Source: Pandoraea aquatica
GTDB taxonomy: Bacteria > Pseudomonadota > Gammaproteobacteria > Burkholderiales > Burkholderiaceae
Reading direction: 5' to 3'
Length of the DNA stretch: 64,000 bases
NCBI RefSeq assembly: GCF_902459565.1
Contig: NZ_CABPSN010000005.1
Coordinates: 186,001 to 250,000, forward strand
Shown here: positions 1 to 9,584 of the stretch, in pieces
Position numbering within the stretch: the stretch's first letter is position 1
How the letters are laid out: every line of letters begins with the position of its first letter
Position numbers and translations under genes: made by a program
The notes under the pieces: generated by a model
The model's database searches: none
What the model saw: the letters and a program-made list of their open reading frames with translations, nothing else
Told to the model about the DNA's origin: nothing

Positions 1-93
1 GCTCTCGCGCAGGCACGCTGCCGCGCCCGAGAAATCGCCGCGGAAGCCGTCGAAGACGCAATGCATCGCGTTCAGAGCGATCTGAAAGATTGA
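1..93 (+). CDS. C-terminal end of an unidentified protein (partial)
   Basis: Frame 1 is open from the window edge to a TGA at 91-93 and gives about 30 residues rich in Ala, Arg and Glu, ending in SDLKD. The composition suits an amphipathic helix at a real C-terminus. The family cannot be named because the rest lies upstream of the window. It could be a chance open stretch. Confidence 0.4.
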   Translation, partial: ALAQARCRAREIAAEAVEDAMHRVQSDLKD

Positions 94-367
94 GCTTGTG
101 GGGGAAGGAGACGAGACCGTCGAGAGAAATGACGACGAAGAAGACGAAGCGGAAGAGGCCGTATCGAATGCGGATGAGATGAGTGACATAGCGCTGGCTC
201 CTGAATGCCGTAATCCGGCGAGATCGAAAGACCGGGCATGGTCTGTCACCGACGCATTCCGCGCTTCAGGATTCGCTCTGCGCCCTTTTGGGCACCCTCC
301 TTCGGAATCTGGGATGATGTCGCCATTGCAGTGCCTGCACCGCCCTCGATCCCACCGGAGGCTTTCC

Positions 368-994
368 ATGCCGACCCTTGCCACGCTTGCCACATTCGTT
401 GTCGTTGTCCTCGGGCTTTTTCTGATTCCCGGCCCGGCCGTCTTGCTGACCATCACCCGCACCGTGCAAGGCGGACGCCGCGCCGGCGTCATGACCGGCA
501 TGGGTATCGCGCTCGGCGATCTGGTGCACACACTGTGCGCTGCGGTCGGACTCTCCGCGGTGTTGATGACCTCGGCGCTGGCGTTCGACGTCGTCAAGTA
601 TGTGGGTGCGGCCTATCTGATCTACCTGGGCGTCAAGGCGCTGCGCGAGCGCCCGTCCGACCCGCAGTTGCCGGTTGCGCCGAAAGTCTCGCCGGGACGC
701 GCGTTCGGGCAGGCCGTGGCAACCGAGGTACTCAATCCGAAGACCGCCCTGTTCTTCCTCGCCTTCATGCCGCAGTTGGTGCACGCGAGCGAGGGCAACG
801 CCTTCGGGCAGTTCCTCGTGCTGGGGCTGGTGTTCGTTGCGATGAGCGCGCTTTATACGGCGGCGATTGCGATGTCGGTGCGTCCGCTGGGCAAGTTCGT
901 GGGACGTTTCACCTGGCTGCTGCGCTGGCAGGGCAAGATCATCGGCACCATCTTCATCGGCCTGGGCGTGCGCGTCGCCATGCAGCAGCGCTGA
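368..994 (+). CDS. LysE/RhtB-family amino-acid exporter
   Basis: The 208-residue protein is an inner-membrane exporter of the LysE/RhtB family, which expels amino acids or related metabolites. It has the N-terminal family signature (IPGPAVLLTITRTV, about residues 18-31), about six hydrophobic segments, and the mid-protein LNPKTALFFLAFMPQ block typical of the family. I chose the ATG at 368 because a GGAG lies about 8 nt upstream and the hydrophobic first helix starts at once; the open frame further upstream is acidic and low-complexity. No regulator is adjacent, so the substrate is unknown. Confidence 0.85.
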   Translation: MPTLATLATFVVVVLGLFLIPGPAVLLTITRTVQGGRRAGVMTGMGIALGDLVHTLCAAVGLSAVLMTSALAFDVVKYVGAAYLIYLGVKALRERPSDPQLPVAPKVSPGRAFGQAVATEVLNPKTALFFLAFMPQLVHASEGNAFGQFLVLGLVFVAMSALYTAAIAMSVRPLGKFVGRFTWLLRWQGKIIGTIFIGLGVRVAMQQR

Positions 995-1052
995 GTTCAG
1001 CCCACAGAGTTCGTCCCGCTGAGTTCGTCCTTCAACGTTGGAGTCGTTCACC

Positions 1053-1886
1053 ATGCAACGCATTGTCTCGACGCTTCGTTCGCCGTACGTCTCTCGCTCC
1101 ACCCAAGCCGCCCACCAGCCGCCCCGTCGCGTGACGGGCGTGGCACTGGCTGCCGCCATCGCGTGGCTCGCTGCGCTGGGGTATGTGCCTGACGCCGTCT
1201 CGGCCGACGCCACCTCCGGTGGTGGCGTAGCGGCCGTCCCCTTCTCGAAAGCCAGCCCGGGCAGCGCGTTGCCATCGGGATGGCAGAACCTGCCCGTCGT
1301 GAGCGGCAAGAAGCTCACCGTCTACACGGTGGTAGCGGACGGCAAGCGCAACGTCATCGAGGCCAACTCTGCCGATTCGGCGTCGGCGCTCATGGCCAAG
1401 GGTGACGGTATCGATCTGAACGCGACGCCCGTCGTCGCATGGCGATGGAAAGTCGACAAGGCCATTCCGGGCGCGGACAACCGGGTGAGCGACAAAGAGG
1501 ATGCACCGGCGCGGCTCGTGTTCTTCTTCGACGGCGACAAATCGACCCTGTCGTTCGGCGACCGCGCGACGATGACGCTGGCCAAGGCGGGCGGCGAAGA
1601 CTTGCCGTACGCCACGCTCATGTACATCTGGTCCAACGATGCGCCCGTGGGCGGTGTCATCCAGAACCCGCATACCGACCGGGTCCAGATGCTCGTCGTG
1701 GCGGGCGGCGACGCGTCGCTCGGCAAGTGGCAGACCTTCTCACGCAACGTCGCCGCCGATTACGAGCGCATCTATAAAGAGAAGCCGGGCAAGTTGCTCG
1801 GTTATGGCATTTTTACCGACAGCGACAACACGCACGCGACGGCGCACGCGTGGTACGGCGACGTGCGATTCGACGCGGGGAAATAG
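1053..1886 (+). CDS. DUF3047 family secreted protein
   Basis: This 277-residue protein matches the DUF3047 family as I know it: a tryptophan-rich domain with VAWRWKVDKAIPG, DAPARLVFFFDGD and the C-terminal HAWYGDVRF. The N-terminus has a long basic region followed by a hydrophobic segment (ALAAAIAWLAALGYV) and an SADA cleavage-like site, so export to the periplasm is likely. The ATG at 1053 follows a GGAG; a TTG at 1038 would be an alternative. It starts 58 nt after the LysE-type gene and ends before a terminator at 2009. The biochemical role of the family is not established. Confidence 0.8.
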   Translation: MQRIVSTLRSPYVSRSTQAAHQPPRRVTGVALAAAIAWLAALGYVPDAVSADATSGGGVAAVPFSKASPGSALPSGWQNLPVVSGKKLTVYTVVADGKRNVIEANSADSASALMAKGDGIDLNATPVVAWRWKVDKAIPGADNRVSDKEDAPARLVFFFDGDKSTLSFGDRATMTLAKAGGEDLPYATLMYIWSNDAPVGGVIQNPHTDRVQMLVVAGGDASLGKWQTFSRNVAADYERIYKEKPGKLLGYGIFTDSDNTHATAHAWYGDVRFDAGK

Positions 1887-2008
1887 GAAGAATCGGGTTG
1901 AGGATCGACGCCCCCGTCCGAGTGGAAATCTGGGTAAAAATCCGCCTTTGGTTTCACCTGCCGACACCCATGCAAAATGTCGTGTCGAAAGCCTCCAAAA
2001 TAACCCTG

Positions 2009-2031
2009 AAAGCCCCGTCTGACGGGGCTTT
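2009..2031 (+). terminator. Rho-independent terminator after the DUF3047 gene
   Basis: Arms AAAGCCCC (2009-2016) and GGGGCTTT (2024-2031) flank the loop GTCTGAC and run into TTTTGCG. It separates the DUF3047 gene from the penicillin-binding protein. Confidence 0.8.
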
Positions 2032-2153
2032 TGCGCTATTGCAACAGTCGCTTGCGTGCTACGCTATCTCGCCTAGAATTTGAGCCATAGTTGGTTGACG
2101 GGCTCATTGCTGCTAATTGCTGTAACCCGCCTCTCATTCGCCCCGCGAGCGCC

Positions 2154-3938
2154 ATGCAAAAGAATCGCCAGCCCAAGGACGTCACGTTCGCCGCCAGTCC
2201 TGTTTTGCAATCGCGCATGTCGTTGTGGCGCTCCAAATTCGTCGTCATCGTCATCACCATCGCCTTCATCGGACTCGTCGTCCGGGCGTTCTGGATTGCC
2301 GGACCCGGCAACAGCTTCTACATTGCGCAGGGCGAAAAGCGTTACGAGCACGCCATCGTCATGCCGGGGGTGCGGGGCAAGATCGAAGATCGCGACGGCC
2401 GCGTGCTCGCGACCAGTCTGCCGATGCGCACCATCTGGGCCGTGCCTGCCGAAGTGCCGGACGACCTATCCGACAGCGACATCCAGAAGGCCAGCAAGCT
2501 GCTCGACATCCCCGCGAAAGAACTGCGCACCAAGCTCATTGGCGAGAAAAAGTTCGTCTACGTGAAGCGTCAGGTGTCACCGGAGATCGGCAAGCAGGTC
2601 GAAGCGTTGGGCATCCCCGGCGTCTACGAGAGCAGCGAATACAAGCGTTTCTATCCCGAAGGAGAAGTGGCCGCGCACGTGGTCGGCTTCACCAATGTCG
2701 AGGACAAGGGACAGGAAGGCATGGAGTTGGGCGAGGAGCCGCTGCTCGAAGGTGCGGCGGGCGTACGGCGCGTGATCAAGGACCGGATCGGCCGCACGAT
2801 TCAGGATCTCGACGACTCCAGTCCGCCGCGCGACGGCAAGGACATTCGTCTGACGCTCGACACCCGCGTGCAGTACATCGCCTATGAGGCGTTGAAGAAT
2901 GCGCTGGATCGCACGGGCGCGAAGGCTGCGATGGCGGTCGTCATCGATGCGAAGACCGGACAGGTGTTGGCACTGGCCAACTTGCCCACATACAACCCGA
3001 ACGACCGTGAGCATCTGACGGGGGAACAGTTGCGCAACCGTGTGTTCACTGACGTCTTCGAGCCGGGATCGATTCTCAAGCCGTTCACGATGGCGCTGGC
3101 GCTGGACCTGCATCGTCTGACCCCGACGACACTCATCGACACCGGCCCGGGCCGATATGTATTCGAGGGTGCGACGATCAGTGACGACAGTGCGAACGGC
3201 ACGTTGACGGCGGCGGGTGTGATTCAGAAGTCGAGCAACATTGGCATGACGAAAGTGTCGACGATGTTGCGGGCGGAAGAGATGTGGGACATGTTCACCG
3301 AGATCGGTTTGGGGCAGCAGCCGAAGCTGGGCTTCCCGGGTGCGGTATCGGGACGTTTGCGTCCGTATAAGTCATGGCGACGGATCGAGCAGGCGACGAT
3401 GGCGTACGGCTATGGGATTTCGGCGTCGCTGTTCCAGTTGGCGCGCGCGTACACAATCTTTGCGAACGATGGCGTGATGGTCCCTATCTCCATCATCAAG
3501 CCGGATACGCCGGTGCAGCCGGAGGGCGTGCGTGTCATCGATACGCATACGGCGTCCGAGATGCGCAAGATGTTGGCGGCCGTGGTGGACACGGGCGGCA
3601 CGGCGACGACGGCGCAGGTGGCGGGATACAGCATTGGTGGGAAGACGGGGACCGCGTACAAGGCGGGGGCGCACGGTTACGACCATTCGAAATATCGTGC
3701 GTCGTTCGTCGGGATTGCGCCGTTGTCGGCGCCGAGATTGGTGATAGCGGTGTCGGTGGATGAGCCGAAGGCGTCGCAGCACTTTGGTGGGCAGGCGGCG
3801 GGTCCGGCGTTTGCGGAGATTGCGTCGCAGGCGCTGCCCCTGCTGGGGATCCGACCGGATCTGCCGGTCCGCCCGGGGGTAATACTGGCGGCACCGACGT
3901 CGGATACGCCGCCGGATGACAAGCCACCGCATGGTTGA
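2154..3938 (+). CDS. Class B penicillin-binding protein (FtsI/PBP3-like transpeptidase)
   Basis: The protein is an inner-membrane peptidoglycan transpeptidase of the FtsI/PBP3 type with 594 residues from the ATG at 2154. One transmembrane segment lies at about residues 25-48, then comes the PBP dimerisation domain, then the transpeptidase domain. All three penicillin-binding motifs are present: SILK with nucleophile Ser306, SSN at 360-362 and KTG at 497-499. These positions are close to those of E. coli PBP3 (307, 359, 494). The neighbours are not division or cell-wall (mra/dcw) genes, so this is probably a second FtsI-like paralogue. An open frame reaches back to 2091, but the ATG at 2154 gives the normal short cytoplasmic tail. 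Confidence 0.9.
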   Translation: MQKNRQPKDVTFAASPVLQSRMSLWRSKFVVIVITIAFIGLVVRAFWIAGPGNSFYIAQGEKRYEHAIVMPGVRGKIEDRDGRVLATSLPMRTIWAVPAEVPDDLSDSDIQKASKLLDIPAKELRTKLIGEKKFVYVKRQVSPEIGKQVEALGIPGVYESSEYKRFYPEGEVAAHVVGFTNVEDKGQEGMELGEEPLLEGAAGVRRVIKDRIGRTIQDLDDSSPPRDGKDIRLTLDTRVQYIAYEALKNALDRTGAKAAMAVVIDAKTGQVLALANLPTYNPNDREHLTGEQLRNRVFTDVFEPGSILKPFTMALALDLHRLTPTTLIDTGPGRYVFEGATISDDSANGTLTAAGVIQKSSNIGMTKVSTMLRAEEMWDMFTEIGLGQQPKLGFPGAVSGRLRPYKSWRRIEQATMAYGYGISASLFQLARAYTIFANDGVMVPISIIKPDTPVQPEGVRVIDTHTASEMRKMLAAVVDTGGTATTAQVAGYSIGGKTGTAYKAGAHGYDHSKYRASFVGIAPLSAPRLVIAVSVDEPKASQHFGGQAAGPAFAEIASQALPLLGIRPDLPVRPGVILAAPTSDTPPDDKPPHG

Positions 3939-3992
3939 TAAGTGGCGGCGGCGGTGAGGATGCACCTGCCCCGCCTCTCCCTCCCGAGGTGG

Positions 3993-4062
3993 ATCGGTGT
4001 GGGGGCCGCCCGCGGCGCTCCACTACCTTTTTAGTCGCACCGCGGGCGGCCCCCACACCGAT
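3993..4062. repeat. Large perfect inverted repeat (23-bp arms)
   Basis: Arms at 3993-4015 and 4040-4062 are exact reverse complements over 23 bp, nearly all G/C. They surround a 24-nt loop that contains CCTTTTTAG. No T-run follows either arm, so it is not a standard intrinsic terminator. It lies between the convergent PBP gene and cyo operon. A comparable hairpin of different sequence lies at 60443-60513. The remainder of 3939-4266 holds no gene I can support. Confidence 0.8.
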
Positions 4063-4266
4063 TCGCGGGCGTTGGCGATGCGACGACACCCAATGATGTT
4101 CAGGCGGTGGTTGGACAGGATGTATGAGCGGTGATTGTCGGTGCCCTGACGGAGCGACTTTCAGGTGGAGCGGAGTCAGGGTACCGGCAAGCGCCGCGGG
4201 TCCGGAGGGGGGCAAGGGCTGGAGGGAAGGAACGGCGGGCGGTGTCGACGAACAGATAGCGCATGA

Positions 4267-4306
4267 GCAAAAAGGGCGATTCGATTATTCGAATTGCCCT
4301 TTTTGC
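4267..4306. terminator. Bidirectional terminator-like hairpin
   Basis: Arms GCAAAAAGGGC (from 4267) and GCCCTTTTTGC (to 4306) form a stem with A/T-rich flanks on both strands, and inner bases (GATTCG/CGAATT) extend the pairing. It sits in the convergent gap and could stop transcription from either side. Confidence 0.65.
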
Positions 4307-4324
4307 GTACTACGGAAGCCAAAA

Positions 4325-4361
4325 ATAGAAAAAGGCGGCCCGGTCACCCGAAGCCGCCTTT
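4325..4361 (-). terminator. Terminator of the cyo operon
   Basis: Read on the minus strand, AAAGGCGGC and GCCGCCTTT pair and are followed by a T-rich tract (TTTTTCTATTTTTGG). It lies 36 nt after the cyoD stop codon. Confidence 0.75.
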
Positions 4362-4396
4362 AGCACTTGCCGAAGACTACCGGCAAGCTCCGGGAC

Positions 4397-4762
4397 TTAC
4401 ATCCCCGGCATCATCAGCGAGTTGGCGTTGTGCATGATCCACAGCGAGCCGACGAGCACGATGGCGACGATCAGCACGGTGAACAGGAACGCCATCACAT
4501 TCCAGCGTTGTTCCGACGAGCGGTCCATGTGCAGGAAGTAGATCAGGTGGACGATGATCTGGATCAGGGCTGCGCCAAGAATCAGCGGCAGCACCGTCGA
4601 GGGGGGCATCGTGCCGTCCATCACCAGCTTGAACGGAATGACCGTCAGGATCACGGCGAGCACGAAGCCGATCAGGTACGACTTCACGCTACCGTGGCTA
4701 CCACCGGCTGCGTTGTGGCCAGCTTCGTGGCCGTGCGATTGCACCGATTTGCTATTGCTCAT
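4397..4762 (-). CDS. cyoD: Cytochrome bo3 ubiquinol oxidase subunit IV
   Basis: This 121-residue subunit helps assemble the bo3 quinol oxidase in the inner membrane. It has three transmembrane helices and the conserved block QIIVHLIYFLHMDRSSEQRW of the CyoD family. The N-terminus is His/Gly-rich (SHGHEAGHNAAGGSHGS). The start ATG shares its A with the cyoC stop codon (TAATG), which indicates translational coupling. It is the last gene of cyoABCD and is followed by a terminator. No cyoE (haem O synthase) is present here, so that gene must be elsewhere. Confidence 0.93.
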   Translation of the reverse strand: MSNSKSVQSHGHEAGHNAAGGSHGSVKSYLIGFVLAVILTVIPFKLVMDGTMPPSTVLPLILGAALIQIIVHLIYFLHMDRSSEQRWNVMAFLFTVLIVAIVLVGSLWIMHNANSLMMPGM

Positions 4763-5388
4763 TACATCGCTCCCATCAGGTACACGACCGTGAACACGCC
4801 GATCCAGACCACGTCCAAGAAGTGCCAGAACAGCGAGAGGCACTGCAGACGCGTCGTGTTGGTCGACGTCAGGCCCTTCTTGGCGATCTGGAACATCAGC
4901 ACGGCCATCCACAGCAGGCCCGAGGCCACGTGCAGACCGTGCGTCGCCACCAGTGCGAAGAACGACGACAGGAAGCCGCTACGGTTCGGACCTGCGCCTT
5001 CGAGGATCAGGTGATGGAATTCGTAGAGTTCCATCGCGATAAAGCCCGCGCCCAGCAGCCACGTGATGGCCAGCCAGCCCATCGTGGCGCCCTTCTTACC
5101 GTTGTGCAGGCCGATCATGGCGAAGCCATACGTGATCGACGAGAACAGCAGGATGAACGTTTCGACCAGCACGAACTTCAGGTCGAACAGTTCCTTGCCC
5201 GTGGGGCCGCCCGCCGTCGAGTCACGCAGCACCGCGAAGGTGGCGAACAGGCTGGCGAACAGCACCAAGTCGGTCATCAGGTACACCCAGAAACCGAAGA
5301 TCGTGTTGCCGCCGGTGTCGTGGTGCGCGTGGTCGTGCGCATGCGCATCGGCATGCGCGCCCGTGTGTTTGAGAACTTCGCTCGTCAT
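4762..5388 (-). CDS. cyoC: Cytochrome bo3 ubiquinol oxidase subunit III
   Basis: The 208-residue integral membrane subunit has the subunit III pattern of five helices, with [15 protein letters not shown] and [12 protein letters not shown]. Subunit III stabilises subunit I in haem-copper oxidases. A cytoplasmic N-terminal stretch is very His-rich (about residues 9-25, alternating His, Ala and Asp). It starts 2 nt after cyoB and overlaps cyoD by one base. Confidence 0.94.
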   Translation of the reverse strand: MTSEVLKHTGAHADAHAHDHAHHDTGGNTIFGFWVYLMTDLVLFASLFATFAVLRDSTAGGPTGKELFDLKFVLVETFILLFSSITYGFAMIGLHNGKKGATMGWLAITWLLGAGFIAMELYEFHHLILEGAGPNRSGFLSSFFALVATHGLHVASGLLWMAVLMFQIAKKGLTSTNTTRLQCLSLFWHFLDVVWIGVFTVVYLMGAM

Positions 5389-5390
5389 GA

Positions 5391-7379
5391 TTAAGCCTTT
5401 GCTGCTGCGGCCAGTGCCTGATGGTGAGCCGATTCAATGGCCACCACTTCCGGCGACTGCACGTAGTAGTCGATCGAATCGTTGTTGCTGCGGCAGATGA
5501 ACGTCACGATCATGCCCACGAAGCCAACGATAGCCAGCCACCAGATGTGCCAGATGGCGGCGAAACCGAACACCAGCGAGAACGCGCTGATGATGAAGCC
5601 GGCGCCGGTGTTCTTCGGCATGTGAATCGGGGCGTAGCTCGTCTTCAGATCGCTCTTGATGCCGTGTTCCTTGCGATAAGCCAGCTCGTCGATGTCATGC
5701 ACGCGCGGCTCTTCGGCAAAGTTATAGAACTGCGGCGGCGACGACGTCATCCACTCCAGCGTACGGCCGTTCCAGGGATCGCCCGTGGTGTCGGCCAGCG
5801 CCTTGCGGTTCTTGATCGACACGACCAGTTGCAGCACCTGGAAGCCAATACCGGCGGCGATGAACAGTGCACCGATCAGCGCGGCGATCAGCCACGGCTG
5901 CCATGCCGGATTGTCGTAGTGGTTCAGACGACGGGTCATGCCCATCAGGCCGAGCACGTACAGCGGCATGAACGCGAGGTAGAAGCCGATCAGCCAGCAC
6001 CAGAAGCTTGCCTTGCCCAGGCGCTCGTCGAGCTTGAAGCCGAAAGCCTTCGGGAACCAGTAGTTCATACCGGCGATGTAACCGAACAGCACGCCACCGA
6101 TGATCACGTTGTGGAAGTGAGCAATCAGGAACAGCGAGTTGTGCAGCACGAAGTCCGCGCCCGGCACAGCCAGCAGCACGCCCGTCATACCACCGATCAC
6201 GAACGTCACGATGAAGCCCAGCGTCCACAGCACCGGCACGGTCATTTGCACGCGACCGCGGTACATCGTGAACAGCCAGTTGAAGATCTTCACGCCCGTC
6301 GGGATCGAGATGATCATCGTCGCGATACCGAAGAACGCGTTCACGCTTGCGCCCGAACCCATCGTGAAGAAGTGGTGCGCCCACACGAGGAACGACAGCA
6401 CCATGATCGCGGCCGTGGCGTACACCATCGACTTGTAGCCGAACAGCTTCTTGCCCGAGAACGTCGAGATGATTTCCGAGAAGATACCGAACGCCGGCAA
6501 GATCAGGATGTACACCTCAGGGTGACCCCAGATCCAGATCAGGTTGATATACATCATCGGATTGCCGCCCAACTCATTCGTGAAGAAATGGAAGTCGAGA
6601 TAGCGATCCAGCGAGAGCAGGCCCAGCGTCACGGTCAGGACCGGGAACGCAGCGCACACCAGCACCATCGTGCACAGGGACGTCCACGTGAAGATCGGCA
6701 TCTTCATCAGGTTCATGCCCGGTGCGCGCATCTTCAGAATCGTGACGACGAAGTTCACACCCGTGAGCAACGTCCCCAGACCTGAAATCTGCAAGGCCCA
6801 GATGTAGTAATCCACCCCCACGCCAGGGCTGTACTGAATGCCCGAGAGCGGCGGGTAAGCCAGCCAGCCCGTACGTGCGAATTCACCCACGCCCAGCGAC
6901 AGGTTCACCAGCACAGCGCCAGCGGCGAACAGCCAGAACGACAGCGTGTTCAGGAACGGGAACGCCACGTCGCGTGCGCCGATTTGCAGCGGCACCACGA
7001 GGTTCACGAGACCCGTCATGAAAGGCATCGCCACGAAGAAGATCATGATCACGCCGTGGGCGGTGAAGATCTGGTCGTAGTGATCCGGCGGCAGAATGCC
7101 CGGCGAGTTGTGCGCAAGCGCCAACTGCGTACGCATCATCATGGCGTCGGCGAAGCCGCGCAGCAGCATGACGAGCGCGACGAGCACGTACATCACGCCG
7201 ATCTTCTTGTGATCGACCGACGTAACCCACTCGTTCCACAGATACTTCCACTTACCGAAGTAGGTGAGCAGGGCAAAAATGCCCAGCCCGCCCAGCACCA
7301 TCATGCCGACCGCGCCGACGATGATCGGCTCGTGGTACGGGATGGCTTCGAGAGTCAGTTTGCCAAACAGTGCTGACAT
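5391..7379 (-). CDS. cyoB: Cytochrome bo3 ubiquinol oxidase subunit I
   Basis: The catalytic subunit (662 residues) carries haem b and the haem o3-CuB centre that reduces oxygen and pumps protons. Haem-copper oxidase hallmarks are present: [15 protein letters not shown] (CuB-His/Tyr region), [10 protein letters not shown], and HFHNVIIGG near the haem ligands. Length and the quinol-oxidase N-terminal extension match E. coli CyoB (about 663 residues). It lies 6 nt after cyoA and 2 nt before cyoC, the usual bo3 operon order. Confidence 0.96.
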   Translation of the reverse strand: MSALFGKLTLEAIPYHEPIIVGAVGMMVLGGLGIFALLTYFGKWKYLWNEWVTSVDHKKIGVMYVLVALVMLLRGFADAMMMRTQLALAHNSPGILPPDHYDQIFTAHGVIMIFFVAMPFMTGLVNLVVPLQIGARDVAFPFLNTLSFWLFAAGAVLVNLSLGVGEFARTGWLAYPPLSGIQYSPGVGVDYYIWALQISGLGTLLTGVNFVVTILKMRAPGMNLMKMPIFTWTSLCTMVLVCAAFPVLTVTLGLLSLDRYLDFHFFTNELGGNPMMYINLIWIWGHPEVYILILPAFGIFSEIISTFSGKKLFGYKSMVYATAAIMVLSFLVWAHHFFTMGSGASVNAFFGIATMIISIPTGVKIFNWLFTMYRGRVQMTVPVLWTLGFIVTFVIGGMTGVLLAVPGADFVLHNSLFLIAHFHNVIIGGVLFGYIAGMNYWFPKAFGFKLDERLGKASFWCWLIGFYLAFMPLYVLGLMGMTRRLNHYDNPAWQPWLIAALIGALFIAAGIGFQVLQLVVSIKNRKALADTTGDPWNGRTLEWMTSSPPQFYNFAEEPRVHDIDELAYRKEHGIKSDLKTSYAPIHMPKNTGAGFIISAFSLVFGFAAIWHIWWLAIVGFVGMIVTFICRSNNDSIDYYVQSPEVVAIESAHHQALAAAAKA

Positions 7380-7385
7380 TGTTGA

Positions 7386-8444
7386 TTACTCCTTATGCGC
7401 GTGCGCAGCCGGACCGGCAGCGTGCATCGCGTGCGCGCCGGCGTCCATGGCCATGGTCATCGACTGGCCTTGCACGTTGGCAGCAGCGGCCGGAGCCGTT
7501 GCGGCGTCGGTGCCCGCGCCCTTCATTTCCATCTTCATGTCCATGCCCTTCATTTCCATGGCACCGTGGTTTTCATGGCCTTCATGCTGCTGCGCCATGC
7601 CCGATGCCATCGGGGCGTGCACGATCGATTCGAACATCTTTGCGTCGACCGAGCTGTAGTACGTGACCGGCGTGTTCTCGCTCATCGGCACCAGCGAGGC
7701 GTAGGCATCGCGGTCGAGCACCTTCTTCGACTCGCGCACCTTCGTGACCCACTGCTGGAAATCGCCATCGGTCATCGCCAGCGTCTTGAAACGCATGCCC
7801 GAGAAGCCGCCGCCGCTGTAGTTCGCCGAAATCCCGTCGTACGTGCCGACGTGGTTGGCGATCAGGTGCAGCTTCGTTTCCATCCCGGCCATCGAGTAGA
7901 CCTGGCTACCCAATTGCGGAATGAAGAACGAGTTCATGATCGATTCCGAGGTGATCTTGAAATTCACCGGGACATCGACAGGAACGGCCAGTTCGTTGAT
8001 CGACGCAATGCCCTGTTCCGGGTAGATGAACAACCACTTGTAGTTCAACGCCACCACTTCGACCGTAATCGGCTTCACGTCGCTTTCCAGCGGCTTGTAC
8101 GGATCGAGTTCGTGGGTGGAGACCCAGGTGATGCGCGCGAGGATCGCAATGATGATGATCGGCACGAGCCAGACCACGACCTCAATGGCCGTCGAGTGCG
8201 ACCAATTCGGCTCATAGCGCGCCGACTTGTTGGTTGCGCGGTACTTCCACGCGAACCACAGCGTCATCAGAATGACCGGAATGACCACGATCAGCATCAG
8301 CCAGGTGGCCGTGAGGATCAGGTTCTTGTTCTCAATTCCGATCTGCCCCTTAGGGTCGAGCAGCGTCATGTCGCAGCCTGCCAAAAGCAGCGGCGAGCAC
8401 AAGGCGAGCAGCCTAAACAATCGCGGGTTTCTGTGTTTCTTCAT
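7386..8444 (-). CDS. cyoA: Cytochrome bo3 ubiquinol oxidase subunit II
   Basis: The subunit II precursor is a lipoprotein: from the ATG at 8444 the signal peptide ends in LLLAGC with lipidated Cys24. Two transmembrane segments and the periplasmic cupredoxin-like domain (LDPYKPLESDVKPITVEVVA, SIMNSFFIPQLGSQ) follow; the CuA ligands are absent, as in quinol oxidases. Its C-terminal tail is long and rich in Met and His (EMKGMDMKMEMKG, then AHAMHAAG), which is unusual and might bind copper. A GTG at 8486 would add 14 residues. First gene of cyoABCD. Confidence 0.94.
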   Translation of the reverse strand: MKKHRNPRLFRLLALCSPLLLAGCDMTLLDPKGQIGIENKNLILTATWLMLIVVIPVILMTLWFAWKYRATNKSARYEPNWSHSTAIEVVVWLVPIIIIAILARITWVSTHELDPYKPLESDVKPITVEVVALNYKWLFIYPEQGIASINELAVPVDVPVNFKITSESIMNSFFIPQLGSQVYSMAGMETKLHLIANHVGTYDGISANYSGGGFSGMRFKTLAMTDGDFQQWVTKVRESKKVLDRDAYASLVPMSENTPVTYYSSVDAKMFESIVHAPMASGMAQQHEGHENHGAMEMKGMDMKMEMKGAGTDAATAPAAAANVQGQSMTMAMDAGAHAMHAAGPAAHAHKE

Positions 8445-8954
8445 GTCACACGACAGGGTTGAGTTGGCCAGCGAACGGCGCAACACGGGCTTACCGGCCT
8501 GATGCAGGGTCGCAGGAGGTTGGCAAGGGTTAGGTGGGACGGGAGCAGTCGTCTCGCCGGTATTGCACCGGTCGAACTACGACGACTGTGTCATCGAAAA
8601 GACGTGAACCGGGGCGGATTGCCGCCCGCAGACCTCAAGTCACTGTCCGACTTCTTGTCTTTTACTTCCATCACGGTGCGGCATTATGCCGAAGTTTAAT
8701 TAGGCCGGACATCGCACACCCGCCTGCGCGACAATGTGTCGCGCGGCCTTCACGCGTACGCGCGCGACGATTTCCGAGCAGATCGACACCTTTTTGGCGG
8801 TAAACGCTGTGCAATGCAGCAATGCGGGAAGGTTCTGGGAATTCAATGGGTGCGACGTTGTGTCGCACCCCAATTTGCCGTGTCGCAGCGAAATGCACCT
8901 GATTGGTGCGATCACTGGAAGGTGATGTAGGTGAGATGTATTGTGCCCGGCTTT
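8445..8954. other. Intergenic region upstream of the cyo operon
   Basis: This 510-nt stretch separates cyoA from the LysE-type gene and must hold the cyo promoter and leader. Short open frames on both strands lack ribosome sites and recognisable proteins. I see no FNR-like palindrome, hairpin terminator or repeat that I can defend. Confidence 0.5.
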
Positions 8955-9584
8955 TCAGTCGAGCGACAGCCGTACGGCAAAGGCCATGAGCGCAGCACCA
9001 AACGACCAGCGTTGTACTTTTTGTGCAAGCGGCCGGGTGCGCAGCCAGTTCGCGATGCGCGCCGCACCGAACGTGAGCGCCACGTCGAACATCGCCCCGA
9101 CGATCAGCAACAGCACGCCGAGCTCAAGCACTTGCGTCCACACCGGGCCCGCTTCGGGTCGGACGAACTGCGGCAGGAGCACCGAACAGAACAGCAGCGC
9201 CTTCGGGTTGAGCACGCTCGACAACACGCCTCGGCGAAACGCGTGGGAAAGCGGTGGTGCAGCATCGTCTGCGGCGGCCACGGCCTGCACCCCGAACGCC
9301 GGTGAGCGCCAGATCTGAATCGCCACCCATGCCAGGTAGATCGCGCCAACAATGCGCACCGTCTCGAACAGCCAGGGCGCTGCGCGCAACAGCGCCGCCA
9401 CGCCGCAGGCCGAGAGCGTCACGTGCGCCGCACGCGCCAGCGCCAGACCGGCAGCCGTGGCAAGCCCGTGTCGCGTGCCTCGCGTCATGCTCGTTTGCAT
9501 CACCACCGCCATATCGGGGCCGGGCAGCGCGTAGACGACAACCAGCGCGCCAATGAATACGGTGAGCAACTGCAGCGAGACCAT
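8955..9584 (-). CDS. LysE/RhtB-family exporter, paired with a divergent Lrp-type regulator
   Basis: The 209-residue membrane protein has the family N-terminal signature (YALPGPDMAVVMQTSM, about residues 17-32), the LNPKALLFCSVLLPQF block and about six helices. The ATG at 9584 follows GGGGA; longer starts would precede the first membrane helix with a soluble tail atypical of the family. A divergent Lrp/AsnC regulator starts 267 nt away, and LysE-type exporters are often controlled by such a neighbour that senses the amino acid. The substrate is not known. Confidence 0.88.
   Translation of the reverse strand: MVSLQLLTVFIGALVVVYALPGPDMAVVMQTSMTRGTRHGLATAAGLALARAAHVTLSACGVAALLRAAPWLFETVRIVGAIYLAWVAIQIWRSPAFGVQAVAAADDAAPPLSHAFRRGVLSSVLNPKALLFCSVLLPQFVRPEAGPVWTQVLELGVLLLIVGAMFDVALTFGAARIANWLRTRPLAQKVQRWSFGAALMAFAVRLSLD

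Noticed and set aside
98-367. N-terminal extension of the first LysE-type exporter
   Set aside because: The extension is acidic and low-complexity, and a proper ribosome site and family-typical start occur at 368.
2577-3113. Long antisense open frames inside the penicillin-binding protein gene
   Set aside because: They are Arg/His-rich shadows typical of high-G+C coding sequence, with no family resemblance or ribosome site.
5421-6785. A 454-codon open frame antisense to cyoB
   Set aside because: The translation is low-complexity His/Arg/Gln/Asp-rich, and the opposite strand encodes a clear oxidase subunit I.
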